Below, in pieces: positions 9,354-17,855 of a DNA stretch of 64,000 bases (positions are counted from its first letter, which is position 1; each line of letters opens with the position of its first letter). The notes beneath the pieces are model-generated. The model was not told the DNA's origin, searched no databases, and saw only the letters and a list, made by a program, of their open reading frames with translations. Made by a program: the position numbers and the translations under genes. The DNA is taken from positions 62,001 through 126,000 of the forward strand of contig CASGCE010000017.1 in the NCBI GenBank assembly GCA_949299935.1. Direction: 5' to 3'. Source of the DNA: an uncultured bacterium. GTDB lineage: Bacteria > Cyanobacteriota > Vampirovibrionia > Gastranaerophilales > Gastranaerophilaceae.

Positions 9354-10581
9354 ATTCTTTTACTCCTATCGTGCGTGCCAAAGCATATTTATAATCTATC
9401 GGAGCTGTTTCAAATTTTAAATACAGTTCATCATTTGTGTTTCCCAAAGGTTGTTCTGCTCCGTCTTTATTTTTTATTTCTGTAATTTTTGTTATAAATT
9501 GTTCACTTGGCGTTATAATTTCAATTTCGTCATTCAAATGAACTTTGTTTTTAATTTTAACCAAATAATATTGTCCGTTTATTCCGTGAAATTCAAACAG
9601 AAAGTCAGCACCTGCAAGTCCTTTTGAAATATTGTAGCTGTAGCTGTCGGGTTTGTTTTTACCAAGTGCGAATCCCGTTGTGTATCCTCGGTTACCTACC
9701 TTTTGTAATTCTATAAAGTATTTATGCATATCTGCATCAGGATTTATTTTTAATTCATCAAGAGCGTTACGATAAGTTTTTGCGACCGCGGACACGTAAT
9801 ATAGACTTTTTGTTCTGCCCTCAACCTTTAGAGAATCTATACCGGCATCAATTAAATCCTTTAAGTGTTCAACAAGACATAAATCTTTTGGGCTTAAAAT
9901 GTGAGAACCTCTTTCATCTTGATTAATTTCATAAAACTCATTAGGTCTTGTACTTTCAACAAGTTTATAACTCCAACGACAAGGTTGAGAACAATTGCCG
10001 TGATTTGCTTTTCTTTCACCGTCGGTGAAATAGTCACTCAACAGGCACCTCCCCGAAAATGAAACGCATTGCGAGCCGTGAATAAAACTTTCCAGCTCTA
10101 TATCAGGAACCTTACTCCTTATTTCTGCAATATCTTTTATCGCCAGTTCCCTGGCTAAAATTACGCGGCTGGCACCATAGTCCCTCCAAAATTTTACATT
10201 CTCGTAATTCAAGGTGTTTGTTTGGGTGCTTATATGCAAAGGGGTCTTGGGCATGTATTTCTTTATTAAATTAATAATCCCAAAGTCACTTACTATAACT
10301 GCATCAGGGTTGGATTCATTAAGCTTGTCAATTGATTTTTCCAAAAGGCTGATATCCTCGTTAAATGCAAAAATATTCAATGTCAGATACGCTTTTGCGC
10401 CTAATTTGTGTGCCAAGTTAATAGCTGTTTTGAGGTTGTCAAGAGTTATTATTTCACCTTTTCTCATGGCTCTCAGGCTAAAGTCTATAGTGCCCAAATA
10501 TACAGCATTTGCACCATACTTAATCGCATACTCCAGTTTCTCAAGGTTGCCTGCGGGCATTAGTAATTCTACATCTCTCAT
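9337..10581 (-). CDS. trhP: U32 family protein, TrhP-type tRNA hydroxylation
   Basis: Canonical U32 protein. The barrel starts LLMPAGNLEKLEYAIKYGA and the cysteine signature is intact: SFIHGSQCVSFSGRCLLSDY followed by GNCSQPCRW, which together can ligate an iron-sulfur cluster. In E. coli and B. subtilis this group (TrhP/YrrO) is needed for prephenate-dependent 5-hydroxyuridine formation at wobble position 34 of tRNAs. Length 414 aa fits. No Shine-Dalgarno is present; a -10 box lies six bases before the ATG. The downstream yqeG overlaps it. Older annotations call such proteins collagenase-like peptidases; a protease role is less likely. Confidence 0.88.
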   Translation of the reverse strand: MRDVELLMPAGNLEKLEYAIKYGANAVYLGTIDFSLRAMRKGEIITLDNLKTAINLAHKLGAKAYLTLNIFAFNEDISLLEKSIDKLNESNPDAVIVSDFGIINLIKKYMPKTPLHISTQTNTLNYENVKFWRDYGASRVILARELAIKDIAEIRSKVPDIELESFIHGSQCVSFSGRCLLSDYFTDGERKANHGNCSQPCRWSYKLVESTRPNEFYEINQDERGSHILSPKDLCLVEHLKDLIDAGIDSLKVEGRTKSLYYVSAVAKTYRNALDELKINPDADMHKYFIELQKVGNRGYTTGFALGKNKPDSYSYNISKGLAGADFLFEFHGINGQYYLVKIKNKVHLNDEIEIITPSEQFITKITEIKNKDGAEQPLGNTNDELYLKFETAPIDYKYALARTIGVKEYVSKA

Positions 10582-10587
10582 ACCAGA

Positions 10588-10616
10588 ATGATACTTAAAA
10601 GGTAATAAATAATCAA
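10588..10616 (-). promoter_or_regulatory. promoter of trhP, leaderless
   Basis: Read on the minus strand: TTGATT (10611-10616), a 17-bp spacer, TATCAT (10588-10593), then six bases to the ATG ending at 10581. Confidence 0.65.
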
Positions 10617-10685
10617 CCGATTAGGTGATGTTGTTTTTTGATTTGTGTAGAAAATAAAATATATAGAGTTTATCGGAGAAAATAT

Positions 10686-10820
10686 ATGCAAACAATAGAA
10701 AACGCTGCAACTACAATTAAAGAAATCTGGCAATACCAACATCCCATTATGCATACTTGGTTTGTATTGAGTGCTGTATCACTTTGTTCTATGTTTGCTG
10801 TTTTGTATTTTGTTATTTAA
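10686..10820 (+). CDS. small single-pass membrane protein, 44 aa
   Basis: Too short for most gene finders but well supported: GGAG lies at a proper distance before the ATG, and the product has an amphipathic N-terminus followed by one hydrophobic helix (TWFVLSAVSLCSMFAVLYFVI) reaching the last residue. It was not matched to any family. The wider frame opens at a TTG at 10638, but nothing supports that start. It is divergent from trhP. Confidence 0.6.
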   Translation: MQTIENAATTIKEIWQYQHPIMHTWFVLSAVSLCSMFAVLYFVI

Positions 10821-10897
10821 TGTGTAAAATCATTTATAGACAGCAGAATTCTGGAGATTATTTAGCTGTTTGGTGAAAATCTTAAAGTCGAGAGGAT

Positions 10898-12004
10898 TTA
10901 ATCACTAAGACAAACGGCATATACTATATCAGCTCCGGTGCTACCTTGAACATAACCAGTAGCTGTGCCCAAATGTTCAAATATTCTTATATATCGCCCA
11001 GGTCCTAACATGGTATAATCCAAGTCATCTCGATCTACCTCCTCACGTGACCAAACTAAAAACATTACACCTTCATACATCGTAAAACCCAGCTCAGCCA
11101 TTTTTTCATTGTCAATGTTTATGTCACCTCTAGTTTCTTGTCCACCAATACCGGAGGTATTGTATATATAATTCGCGATATCTGCTAATTGATTCATTGA
11201 AGGCATTTTATTTACTCCTCCGCATTCGCTTACTGCACCTGCCCAATAATCGTAATCTTCTAGAGAACAATTTTGTATACCTAACCTATCTTTTTCATTC
11301 ATACATTCGGATCTGGAGAGAGGAGAAGGTTTAAAAGGTGCGCCAAAACAGCTACCACCGATTTCAAAAGCGCAATTGCTTCCTAATTGAGAGACATTAA
11401 TGCTTCGTATGTCTTTACCCGATGTGTTTGGATTTTTAAATCCGTCAGTATCATAAAGCATAGCTAAACAAGAAGTACCGGTAACCCTGTTGGAATAGGG
11501 ATTTTGTGTGCATCCTGGATTATATGCAATCAATCCGGTTGTTCCATTTACAAATTGTACGCCTATAATATCAGTGTCCCAATTCTTTTATCCAAAGTGT
11601 GATGCTGTTTTAATTCTTGACATGTCAACTTCTTTGGGTTCAGCTTCTCCTCCGCCCCAAATAATTTTATCTTCGAAACAAGAAAGTAGATCATTATTTT
11701 CACAAATTTTTGCAGTTTTAAAATGTTTACTCAATTCATTGACAAAATCAGCGGTAGTCCTGTGTCCTGCAAGAGTTTGTTGGGTATTCATGGTTTTTAG
11801 CGCTTCTTCAAGTCGCCTTTCAAATACTTGTGAGGAAGTACTCCAAGCTCTTTCTTGATATTTGGAGACAAGAGTTGGAATAGTAATAGCTGCAACTACT
11901 CCGATTATTCCAAGTGTAATTAAAATCTCAGCCAGAGTAAAAGCTTTAATTAGTGAAGGTATATGGCGTATTGACTGAACTGTTTTTGAATTATCTGTTT
12001 TCAT
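10898..12004 (-). pseudogene. type IV pilin/pseudopilin-like gene broken by one in-frame TAA
   Basis: Two open stretches in the same frame (12004-11588 and 11587-10898) are separated by a single TAA at 11588-11590. The first encodes a prepilin leader and N-terminal helix (KAFTLAEILITLGIIGVVAAITIPTLV), the second the globular domain with four or more cysteines and a DTDGFKNPNTSGKDI motif shared with other pseudopilins here. Reading through gives about 367 aa, a plausible full length. Between the stop and the first downstream Met-type codon, 18 sense codons continue the fold (KNWDTDIIGVQFVNGTTG), so decay is recent. Options are a fresh nonsense mutation, a sequencing error or stop readthrough. 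A ribosome site AAGGAT precedes the ATG at 12004. Confidence 0.8.
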
Positions 12005-12076
12005 ATAATTATCCTTTTTTTTTATTATACCATTACATTTAACTATTGTGCAAAAAATTTTTAAAATTATGATTTA

Positions 12077-12085
12077 TGATAAAAT
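12077..12085 (+). promoter_or_regulatory. extended -10 promoter, leaderless start for 12092
   Basis: TGA then TAAAAT (12080-12085), six bases (AGCTTT), then the ATG at 12092. No ribosome-binding sequence is present. Confidence 0.65.
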
Positions 12086-12091
12086 AGCTTT

Positions 12092-12916
12092 ATGAAAAAG
12101 TTAAAATTAGTTTTGGGTTATTTAACACTATTGTTGATTGCAATAAGTATGTTGTATCCTTTTTTTGTAATGATTAATTTATCCTTTGTTAAGAATAGTG
12201 AAATCTTCTTACAAACCGATAAAATATTTCATTTTCCTTTGACTTTTGAAAATTATATAAAAGTTTTCGGACAAATTCCTTTGAGTAAATATTTTATGAA
12301 TAGTCTTATTGTTGCGTTGTTAACGACTTTGGGGCAGGTTATGATTGCGGCTATGGCGGGATATGCTTTTGCAAGATTAAAATTTAAATATCGAGATTTG
12401 CTTTTTTTGATATTTCTTATAACAATGCTTATTCCACCTCAAGTAAACATTATACCGCTTTTCTTTTTGATGAGGGAGTTGCATTTGATAGATACCTATC
12501 AAGCACTAATTTTACCGGGACTTTTTGGAGGGTTAGGTGTTTTTATGTTAAGGCAGTATTTCTTGACTATGCCGAAAGATCTTGAAGAATCGGCCCGAAT
12601 TGATGGTTGCAATTTGTTTGAGACCTTTTTCAAAATAGCGTTGCCGCTGGCTTTACCCGCTATTGTTACACTTGCAATATTTACTTTTGTCTCAACTTGG
12701 AATAGTTTTATGTGGCCGTTAATTGTTACAAATTCCGAGGGGATGCGAACCTTGCCTGTCGGGCTTGCTATTTTTAAAGGTAGTTTCAGAGAAGTTACGC
12801 TTTGGGGCGAACTTTTATCTTGCTCGGTTATTTGTACTTTGCCGGTTATTTTTGTTTTTTTATTTGGTAAAAAATATTTTATAAATGATATTCTACAAGG
12901 TGGCGTTAAAGAATAA
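12092..12916 (+). CDS. sugar ABC transporter permease (MalG/UgpE type)
   Basis: Inner-membrane permease subunit of a carbohydrate-uptake-1 ABC importer. Six hydrophobic helices are visible, and the cytoplasmic EAA loop that docks the ATPase is clear (EESARIDGCNLFETFFKIALP) near residue 170. Length 274 aa matches MalG-type proteins. The usual partners (MalF-type permease, binding protein, MsmX/MalK ATPase) are not adjacent, so this subunit must pair with products encoded elsewhere. A leaderless-type start follows a TAAAAT box. A bidirectional terminator follows the gene. Confidence 0.88.
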   Translation: MKKLKLVLGYLTLLLIAISMLYPFFVMINLSFVKNSEIFLQTDKIFHFPLTFENYIKVFGQIPLSKYFMNSLIVALLTTLGQVMIAAMAGYAFARLKFKYRDLLFLIFLITMLIPPQVNIIPLFFLMRELHLIDTYQALILPGLFGGLGVFMLRQYFLTMPKDLEESARIDGCNLFETFFKIALPLALPAIVTLAIFTFVSTWNSFMWPLIVTNSEGMRTLPVGLAIFKGSFREVTLWGELLSCSVICTLPVIFVFLFGKKYFINDILQGGVKE

Positions 12917-12945
12917 AAAAAACAGGGTTTAATCCCTGTTTTTTT
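12915..12945. terminator. bidirectional intrinsic terminator
   Basis: CAGGG (12923-12927), loop TTTAAT, CCCTG (12934-12938), flanked by an A run on the left and a T run on the right, so it works for both the permease gene and the convergent gene at 12944-13426. Confidence 0.85.
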
Positions 12946-13426
12946 ATTTCCTAAATTTACTGAAAAGCCAATCTAATCCGATTAAACTTCCTGCTACAAT
13001 TGCACCCCATTTACCTGCTTGCCTCCATTTGAAACTTTTTAATGCCTTATTGAATAATGAAGGTGCCGCTTCTGTAAAAGTCTTTGTTTCCTGATTGAAA
13101 TACCTTACGTATTTATTTGCTTTGTCTGCAGTTGTGTTCATTGCTTTTACAAAACTATCCTTAAACTGTTTTGAGTTTTTCAGAGGATTTGAATCTAGCA
13201 AATATCCGGCACCGGCACCTGCTGCACCGCTTAATATTACAGCGCCCATCCCAAGACCCCTTTTCGGCGATGCTTGTGCTGCGCCTTGAAAATTTATGTT
13301 GCTTTGTCCATTTACATTTGCTGCTGGGAGTTCAGATGTGCTGTATGCCTTGTACATAAAGTCATCATTTGATGCAGTGTTCAAATACCCATAATTCCCA
13401 TAATTTAAAGGTATGTTTGATACCAT
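12944..13426 (-). CDS. hypothetical protein with glycine-rich hydrophobic segments
   Basis: Family not recognised, 160 aa. The N-terminal 50 residues are Asn/Tyr/Ser-rich and include NINFQG. A glycine/alanine-rich hydrophobic stretch (MGAVILSGAAGAGAGYLL, about residues 60-78) and a C-terminal helix (WGAIVAGSLIGLDWLF) suggest two membrane-inserted segments flanking a Lys-rich helical region. No enzyme motif is seen. The ribosome site is weak (AGGTTAGG). It is convergent with the ABC permease across a shared terminator. Confidence 0.6.
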   Translation of the reverse strand: MVSNIPLNYGNYGYLNTASNDDFMYKAYSTSELPAANVNGQSNINFQGAAQASPKRGLGMGAVILSGAAGAGAGYLLDSNPLKNSKQFKDSFVKAMNTTADKANKYVRYFNQETKTFTEAAPSLFNKALKSFKWRQAGKWGAIVAGSLIGLDWLFSKFRK

Positions 13427-13512
13427 ATTTAACCTAACCTTTCTGTAAAAAATTACAAACTAACCTATATCTATAAAAAAAAATGCTTCCCAAAGATTGC
13501 TTGTTTGTAAAG

Positions 13513-14790
13513 TTATATTAACAAACTGGAAAAAAGGCTTTCAAATTCAGGAAATGAGATCTTTACCCACTCAAAGTCTTTTATTAAAATTTCTTTTTGG
13601 CAAATCAATCCGGCTACGTAAAGACACATTGCAAGTCTGTGGTCGTGGTATGTTTCAACCTCAACGCCGCCTTTGAGGTTTGTTTTTCCGTTTATAACCA
13701 TTCCGTCGGATGTTTCTTCTATGCTAGCACCGAGTTTTTTAAGCTCGGTAACAACGGATTTTATCCTGTCGGATTCTTTATTCCGTAAGTCTGCTGCATC
13801 TTTTATAATGGTTTGTCCCGATGCTTGTGTGGCTATAATCGCAAGTATCGGAATTTCATCAATCATACGTGGAATTATGCTTTTTTCGATTGTGCTTGAC
13901 TTTAGTTCGGAATAGCTTATTAGCATATCTCCGGTTAATTCATTTGAAACGGTACGTTTGTCTAAAATTTTTATGTCGGCTCCCATTTTTTGTAAAACTT
14001 CCAGTAATCCCGTTCTTGTAGGATTTAATCCTACATTCCTTAGTATGATTTTTGAGTTCGGGACTATAAGTGCGGCACCTATAAAATATGCCGCGCTTGA
14101 AAAATCCCCGCATATTTCTATTTCTTTTGGGGTTAATTCGCATTTAGTGACTGTTGTACAAAGACCTTCGGATTTTATATTGGCATTCATATATGAAAGC
14201 AACAGTTCTGTGTGGTTTCTTGATAAATATGGCTCAATTACGGTTGTTTCACCATCTGCCATAAGACCGGCAAGTAATATTGAAGATTTTACTTGGGCTG
14301 ATGCTATGGGGGTATTGTATTTTATTCCGTGTAATTTATTACCACAAATTTCCAAAGGTGCGGTGCCTTTATTAGATTTTATTTTAGCTCCCATAAGTGA
14401 AAGCGGTGCTATAATCCTTTGCATGGGACGCGCACTTAGGCTTGAATCTCCGCTAAGTGTAGAATTGAATTTCTGCCCCGCCATTATTGCAGCCATAAGT
14501 CGCATTGTTGTGCCTGAATTGCCGCAGTTTAAGTCAGTTGAAGGTTTTTTTAATTCGCCGGCCGATGTTATGTGTAATTCACCATCATTTTTATACTCTG
14601 TTATTATGCCGAGTTTTTTACATATCTTTAGCGAAGAATAAGGATCTTGTCCGTCTGAAAAATTCTTGATTACATAATGTCCCTTAGTCAATGTCGATAT
14701 TATCACAGCTCTGTGCGAAATCGATTTGTCTGAAGGTATTTCTAATTCACCTTTTAATCTTTTGTCTTGTTTTGAAATCTTTTTGTCCAT
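13513..14790 (-). CDS. aroA: 3-phosphoshikimate 1-carboxyvinyltransferase (EPSP synthase)
   Basis: Sixth step of the shikimate pathway: joins shikimate-3-phosphate and phosphoenolpyruvate. Visible landmarks include the N-terminal ELEIPSDKSISHRAV with the PEP/S3P-binding Lys, NCGNSGTTMRLMAAIMAG, SAQVKSSILLAGL, and the C-terminal NKESDRIKSV and YHDHRLAMCLYVAGL. Length 425 aa is normal and no key residue is missing. SGDSSLSARPM has Ser at a position that is Gly or Ala in different EPSPS classes, so glyphosate sensitivity cannot be judged from this. It has a leaderless-type start after TGTTAAACT. The TPR protein gene ends 20 bp upstream on the same strand. Confidence 0.95.
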   Translation of the reverse strand: MDKKISKQDKRLKGELEIPSDKSISHRAVIISTLTKGHYVIKNFSDGQDPYSSLKICKKLGIITEYKNDGELHITSAGELKKPSTDLNCGNSGTTMRLMAAIMAGQKFNSTLSGDSSLSARPMQRIIAPLSLMGAKIKSNKGTAPLEICGNKLHGIKYNTPIASAQVKSSILLAGLMADGETTVIEPYLSRNHTELLLSYMNANIKSEGLCTTVTKCELTPKEIEICGDFSSAAYFIGAALIVPNSKIILRNVGLNPTRTGLLEVLQKMGADIKILDKRTVSNELTGDMLISYSELKSSTIEKSIIPRMIDEIPILAIIATQASGQTIIKDAADLRNKESDRIKSVVTELKKLGASIEETSDGMVINGKTNLKGGVEVETYHDHRLAMCLYVAGLICQKEILIKDFEWVKISFPEFESLFSSLLI

Positions 14791-14796
14791 ATGTTA

Positions 14797-14805
14797 AGTT
14801 TAACA
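14797..14805 (-). promoter_or_regulatory. extended -10 promoter of aroA, leaderless
   Basis: On the minus strand TGT then TAAACT, six bases (TAACAT) and the ATG ending at 14790. The hexamer is weaker than the others in this set. Confidence 0.45.
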
Positions 14806-14809
14806 CGCT

Positions 14810-16009
14810 TTACCAGAAAAAGTAAGGATGATAATATCTGTACGGTTGGTAATAATAGTACCTGTTATAATTCATTTGTTGTTGCAGTAAGATAAGTCTT
14901 TGTAATATAAGCTCTTGTTCTTTTTGTTTTTTAGCGTCTTGAATTTCTTTTAGTTTGTCTTTAATTTCTTGTGTTTTTTTGTCTTCAGATGAATTTAATG
15001 CCTCGAAACATTTCACCAGGTTTGTGCCTTGATATTTGCGAATACAATTGTTTGCTGTGTTAAAAAATTCGTCCTGACGTTTGGACCAGTTCTCTACGTA
15101 AAAATCTATATCCGGTGAATTGTTGATGTAAATTTTGCTCCAATCGGGTTTTACAACAAAATCGGTTATTCTTTTGTAGGCATTGTCAATTTTAGGCTGT
15201 TCAAGTTTCGCTATCATGTTATCAACGGTGTATAGTATAATATCCGGATTATTAAGCAGCAGGTTCTTCGCTTTGTACAAATAATTGAGTCTTAAAATCT
15301 TATCAGAGCAATTTTGTGCTGCACGAATATAATTTTGCGGATTATCCGGTTTTAGTTTTATAAGTATTTGCGTATATTCATATGCCTTTTTGTTATTTTG
15401 AAGATTGTAATTTGCTATGTACATTAATTCGGTTGCATCATAAAAATTATTATCGTATTCTGTAATTTTAGAAGCATATTTAATTACATTATTATTATCG
15501 TTTAGTTTAAGGTAAGTTTGTGCGACAATTAGATAATTACGTTTTACTATTTTCGGGTCGGTTATTGTTTCAAATTCTTTTACCGCTTGAGAATATCTAC
15601 CCATATGGACACAACTGCGAGCAATTATGTCGGCAAGCATATCCTTAGGTAAAATGTTTTCAGTGTTTAGTTCTCTTAACTTAGTTGCATAATCATATAC
15701 CTTTTGCGATTGAAAATTGGCAGAGTATAAAAACATGAGTTCATATAATGCAGGCATATAATCAGGATACTTTTTTAGAATTTTTTCGTAATATTTGATT
15801 TTTGCTTCTGCTTTATTTGTATTTTCAGCTTTTTGCATATATTTTTTGGTATAATTGTGTTCCAATCTACCGGATTTGTTTTGAGATTTAGGATTATTTA
15901 ACGTGAATTTCATTGTAGCTTGATTGAAGGTATATGGTCTAATATCTTCTACAGCCATAACTGTACACAAAGTATGGAAAAATATTGCAAATAGTAGAAA
16001 CTTTTTCAT
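14810..16009 (-). CDS. secreted TPR-repeat protein
   Basis: A signal peptide (KKFLLFAIFFHTLCTVMA) is followed by several tetratricopeptide-like helical repeats between about residues 55 and 260, then a charged Lys/Glu/Gln-rich coiled segment and a C-terminus rich in Tyr, Arg, Pro and His (YYYYQPYRYYHPYFFW). Probably a periplasmic or surface scaffold; no catalytic motif is seen. The frame opens at a TTG at 16036, but AAGGAG stands 8 bases before the ATG at 16009, where the signal peptide begins, so 16009 is the start. It is the third secreted repeat or pilin-like protein in the first 16 kb. Confidence 0.7.
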   Translation of the reverse strand: MKKFLLFAIFFHTLCTVMAVEDIRPYTFNQATMKFTLNNPKSQNKSGRLEHNYTKKYMQKAENTNKAEAKIKYYEKILKKYPDYMPALYELMFLYSANFQSQKVYDYATKLRELNTENILPKDMLADIIARSCVHMGRYSQAVKEFETITDPKIVKRNYLIVAQTYLKLNDNNNVIKYASKITEYDNNFYDATELMYIANYNLQNNKKAYEYTQILIKLKPDNPQNYIRAAQNCSDKILRLNYLYKAKNLLLNNPDIILYTVDNMIAKLEQPKIDNAYKRITDFVVKPDWSKIYINNSPDIDFYVENWSKRQDEFFNTANNCIRKYQGTNLVKCFEALNSSEDKKTQEIKDKLKEIQDAKKQKEQELILQRLILLQQQMNYNRYYYYQPYRYYHPYFFW

Positions 16010-16135
16010 ACACTCTCCTTGAGCCGAGGATAACAAAATTTTATCTAAAAGTCAATAAATCAAAATATTTGTGCTAATATATAAGTAAATTGAATTCAAA
16101 TTGAACATGAAAAGCTGAAATCTGATAAACTCAAT

Positions 16136-16222
16136 AGAGGGGTGTCCGAGAGGTTTAAGGTGCAATCTTGGAAAGGTTGTGTGGGAGCAATTCCACCGTG
16201 GGTTCGAATCCCATCCCCTCTG
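16136..16222 (+). tRNA. tRNA-Ser (GGA)
   Basis: Acceptor AGAGGGG pairs perfectly with CCCCTCT, discriminator G, long variable arm (TGTGGGAGCAATTCCACC), T arm GGTTCGAATCC, and anticodon loop TTGGAAA giving GGA. CCA is not encoded; a T run follows at once. A TTGAAC and TGATAAACT pair lies upstream as a likely promoter. Confidence 0.95.
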
Positions 16223-16646
16223 TTTTTTAAGGTTGATTTTTGTTTCAATTTATTATGATTGTTCATTTGGATCCATTTTAGAAGAATTTAAAGATTTAGA
16301 TTTTACACCGGTATTGTTAATGCATGTGACAAAATACAAAATTCTGACGGTTTTTGCCTTTGAAGTTTATATTCTCTTCACTAAAAATCTAAGTGATTAT
16401 TGAATTTAAAGTTGTTGTGACATAGCCATTTTTACCTATGGTTACATAAAGGCTCAAACAAATTGCCAGATAAGAAGGAAGTGTTTTTTATATAACCTGT
16501 TTGCAAAACAGGCGATGCAGATAATTTGTTTTATTAAAATTGGTTATATTTTGAATAAAATTTACAAAGCTTAAATAAACATGCAAATTATTTTATTTTG
16601 GAGTTTTAAATAATTGTCAAATATTTAAGTTAGGAGACATAAGATA
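16223..16646. other. 424-bp intergenic region, no gene recognised
   Basis: AT-rich and stop-dense in all frames. It holds a short perfect hairpin (CCTGTTT / AAACAGG, 16497-16512) without a T tract and an AGGAG ribosome site at the right edge serving 16647. Nothing else was identified. Confidence 0.5.
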
Positions 16647-17405
16647 ATGAAAATAACGTCTTTAGCCTCATCAGTCGGAGCTTGTAAGACTAATTACGGA
16701 AAGCATAAGATACCAAGATTTATTTATCACCTTACAAATAAAACTAATTATGAATCAATGTTGAAAGACGGTTTTATAAAAATGTCGCTTGATAACTTGG
16801 GTGGTGATGGTGTTTTTATGGTCGAACTTACAAATTTCTTTAAAAGGTGGGGGAATAACAAAGCATGGCAAAATGATTCATTGCAAAAAAAACTTATAAA
16901 TCATGCCATGCAAGAAGATTCAAGTCTTGTTATTTTAAAGATACCAACAGGAAAACTAAATCATGATTTGTTAAGAGTTAGAAGTCAAAATAAACTTTTT
17001 AGTTGGTTGTACTCACCACATTGTAATTATGTGCGTAATGAAGTTGGTCAATCCATGAAAAGTTTACCAAGTACATCGCGTTTTAATTGGGAAAGATTAA
17101 TGTATGAAAGGTTAAAAGAATATTTTAGTAATAAAGAAGTTGATAAAAATATTCTCCATATAATGGAGGGGAATTGCGCAAAAAATGCAAAATCCTATAA
17201 GCAAAAAAAAGAGGCAATAGAATATATTTATAGAGATAACATTCCAATGACAAATGTTCAAAAGATAGGGGAAATAGACTTTAAAGATATTACAGGCTTA
17301 TTATTAAGTTTTGATTATGATGCCCAAAGACCTGTTAGATCTATTTTCGTTAATTTATTAGAAGGTAATCCGGAAGTTAAGGGTGCAAAATTGCTCAATT
17401 TTTAG
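16647..17405 (+). CDS. hypothetical protein, possible ADP-ribosyltransferase fold
   Basis: Not matched to a named family. The start of the domain (IPRFIYHLTNKTNYESMLKDGF) follows the pattern of many ADP-ribosyltransferase-fold proteins such as DarT and KptA: a Tyr-His-x-Thr strand, a helix, then x-x-Leu/Met-x-x-Gly. GGDGVFMVEL could be the next strand and EAIEYIYRDNIPMTNVQKIG resembles the late strand with a catalytic Glu before Ile-Pro. These are pattern similarities only. No signal peptide, 252 aa, good AGGAG ribosome site. Isolated between tRNA-Ser and a glutaredoxin gene; no antitoxin-like partner is adjacent. Confidence 0.45.
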   Translation: MKITSLASSVGACKTNYGKHKIPRFIYHLTNKTNYESMLKDGFIKMSLDNLGGDGVFMVELTNFFKRWGNNKAWQNDSLQKKLINHAMQEDSSLVILKIPTGKLNHDLLRVRSQNKLFSWLYSPHCNYVRNEVGQSMKSLPSTSRFNWERLMYERLKEYFSNKEVDKNILHIMEGNCAKNAKSYKQKKEAIEYIYRDNIPMTNVQKIGEIDFKDITGLLLSFDYDAQRPVRSIFVNLLEGNPEVKGAKLLNF

Positions 17406-17593
17406 TTTCATACAAGGCTTTCAAGCATGTAGGAAATTTCTTGTAAACAATAGAAAGGTCATATCTTTGAGAGAATTTTTCATATGTTGATTAAGTTATG
17501 ATTTGACAAAATATAGATAAACTTATAAAATTATTAGGTTGCAAAATTAATTAAATAAAAGCTTATTGTCTGTGATATTATAAGGAGTTTATA

Positions 17594-17854
17594 ATGAATA
17601 AAATAGAAATTTACACATCACAAACTTGTCCTTACTGCGTTAAAGCGAAGAAACTGCTTAAAACTCTCGGTCTTGAATATACGGAAACAGATGTTTCGAA
17701 TTCTTTTGAAGAAATGGTTACAAAATTTGAGGAACGATTTAATAAAAAAGTAATGACAATACCCCAAATTGTCATAAACGGTAAGTACGTTGGCGGTTTT
17801 GATGACCTGGATATTTTGTATAAGTCAGGTAAACTTAGCGAATATTTGAAGTAG
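17594..17854 (+). CDS. grxC: glutaredoxin (GrxC type)
   Basis: Small cytosolic thiol-disulfide oxidoreductase. The dithiol active site CPYC lies at residues ~11-14 after a short beta strand, TIPQIVINGKYVGGFDD contains the cis-Pro and the glutathione-binding Gly-Gly, and 86 aa is the usual length. AAGGAG precedes the ATG. It is convergent with the flavodoxin-like reductase gene, which ends 2 bp away. Confidence 0.92.
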   Translation: MNKIEIYTSQTCPYCVKAKKLLKTLGLEYTETDVSNSFEEMVTKFEERFNKKVMTIPQIVINGKYVGGFDDLDILYKSGKLSEYLK

Positions 17855-17855
17855 G

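Noticed and set aside
13958-14641. 227-codon open frame antisense to aroA
   Set aside because: aroA motifs are intact along its full length on the other strand; the antisense frame shows no family signature.
16179-16403. 74-codon frame across the end of tRNA-Ser
   Set aside because: It begins inside the tRNA and has neither ribosome site nor protein-like composition.
16496-16512. Hairpin CCTGTTT/AAACAGG as a terminator
   Set aside because: No T tract follows and no gene ends nearby; tRNA-Ser already has a T run at its 3' end.
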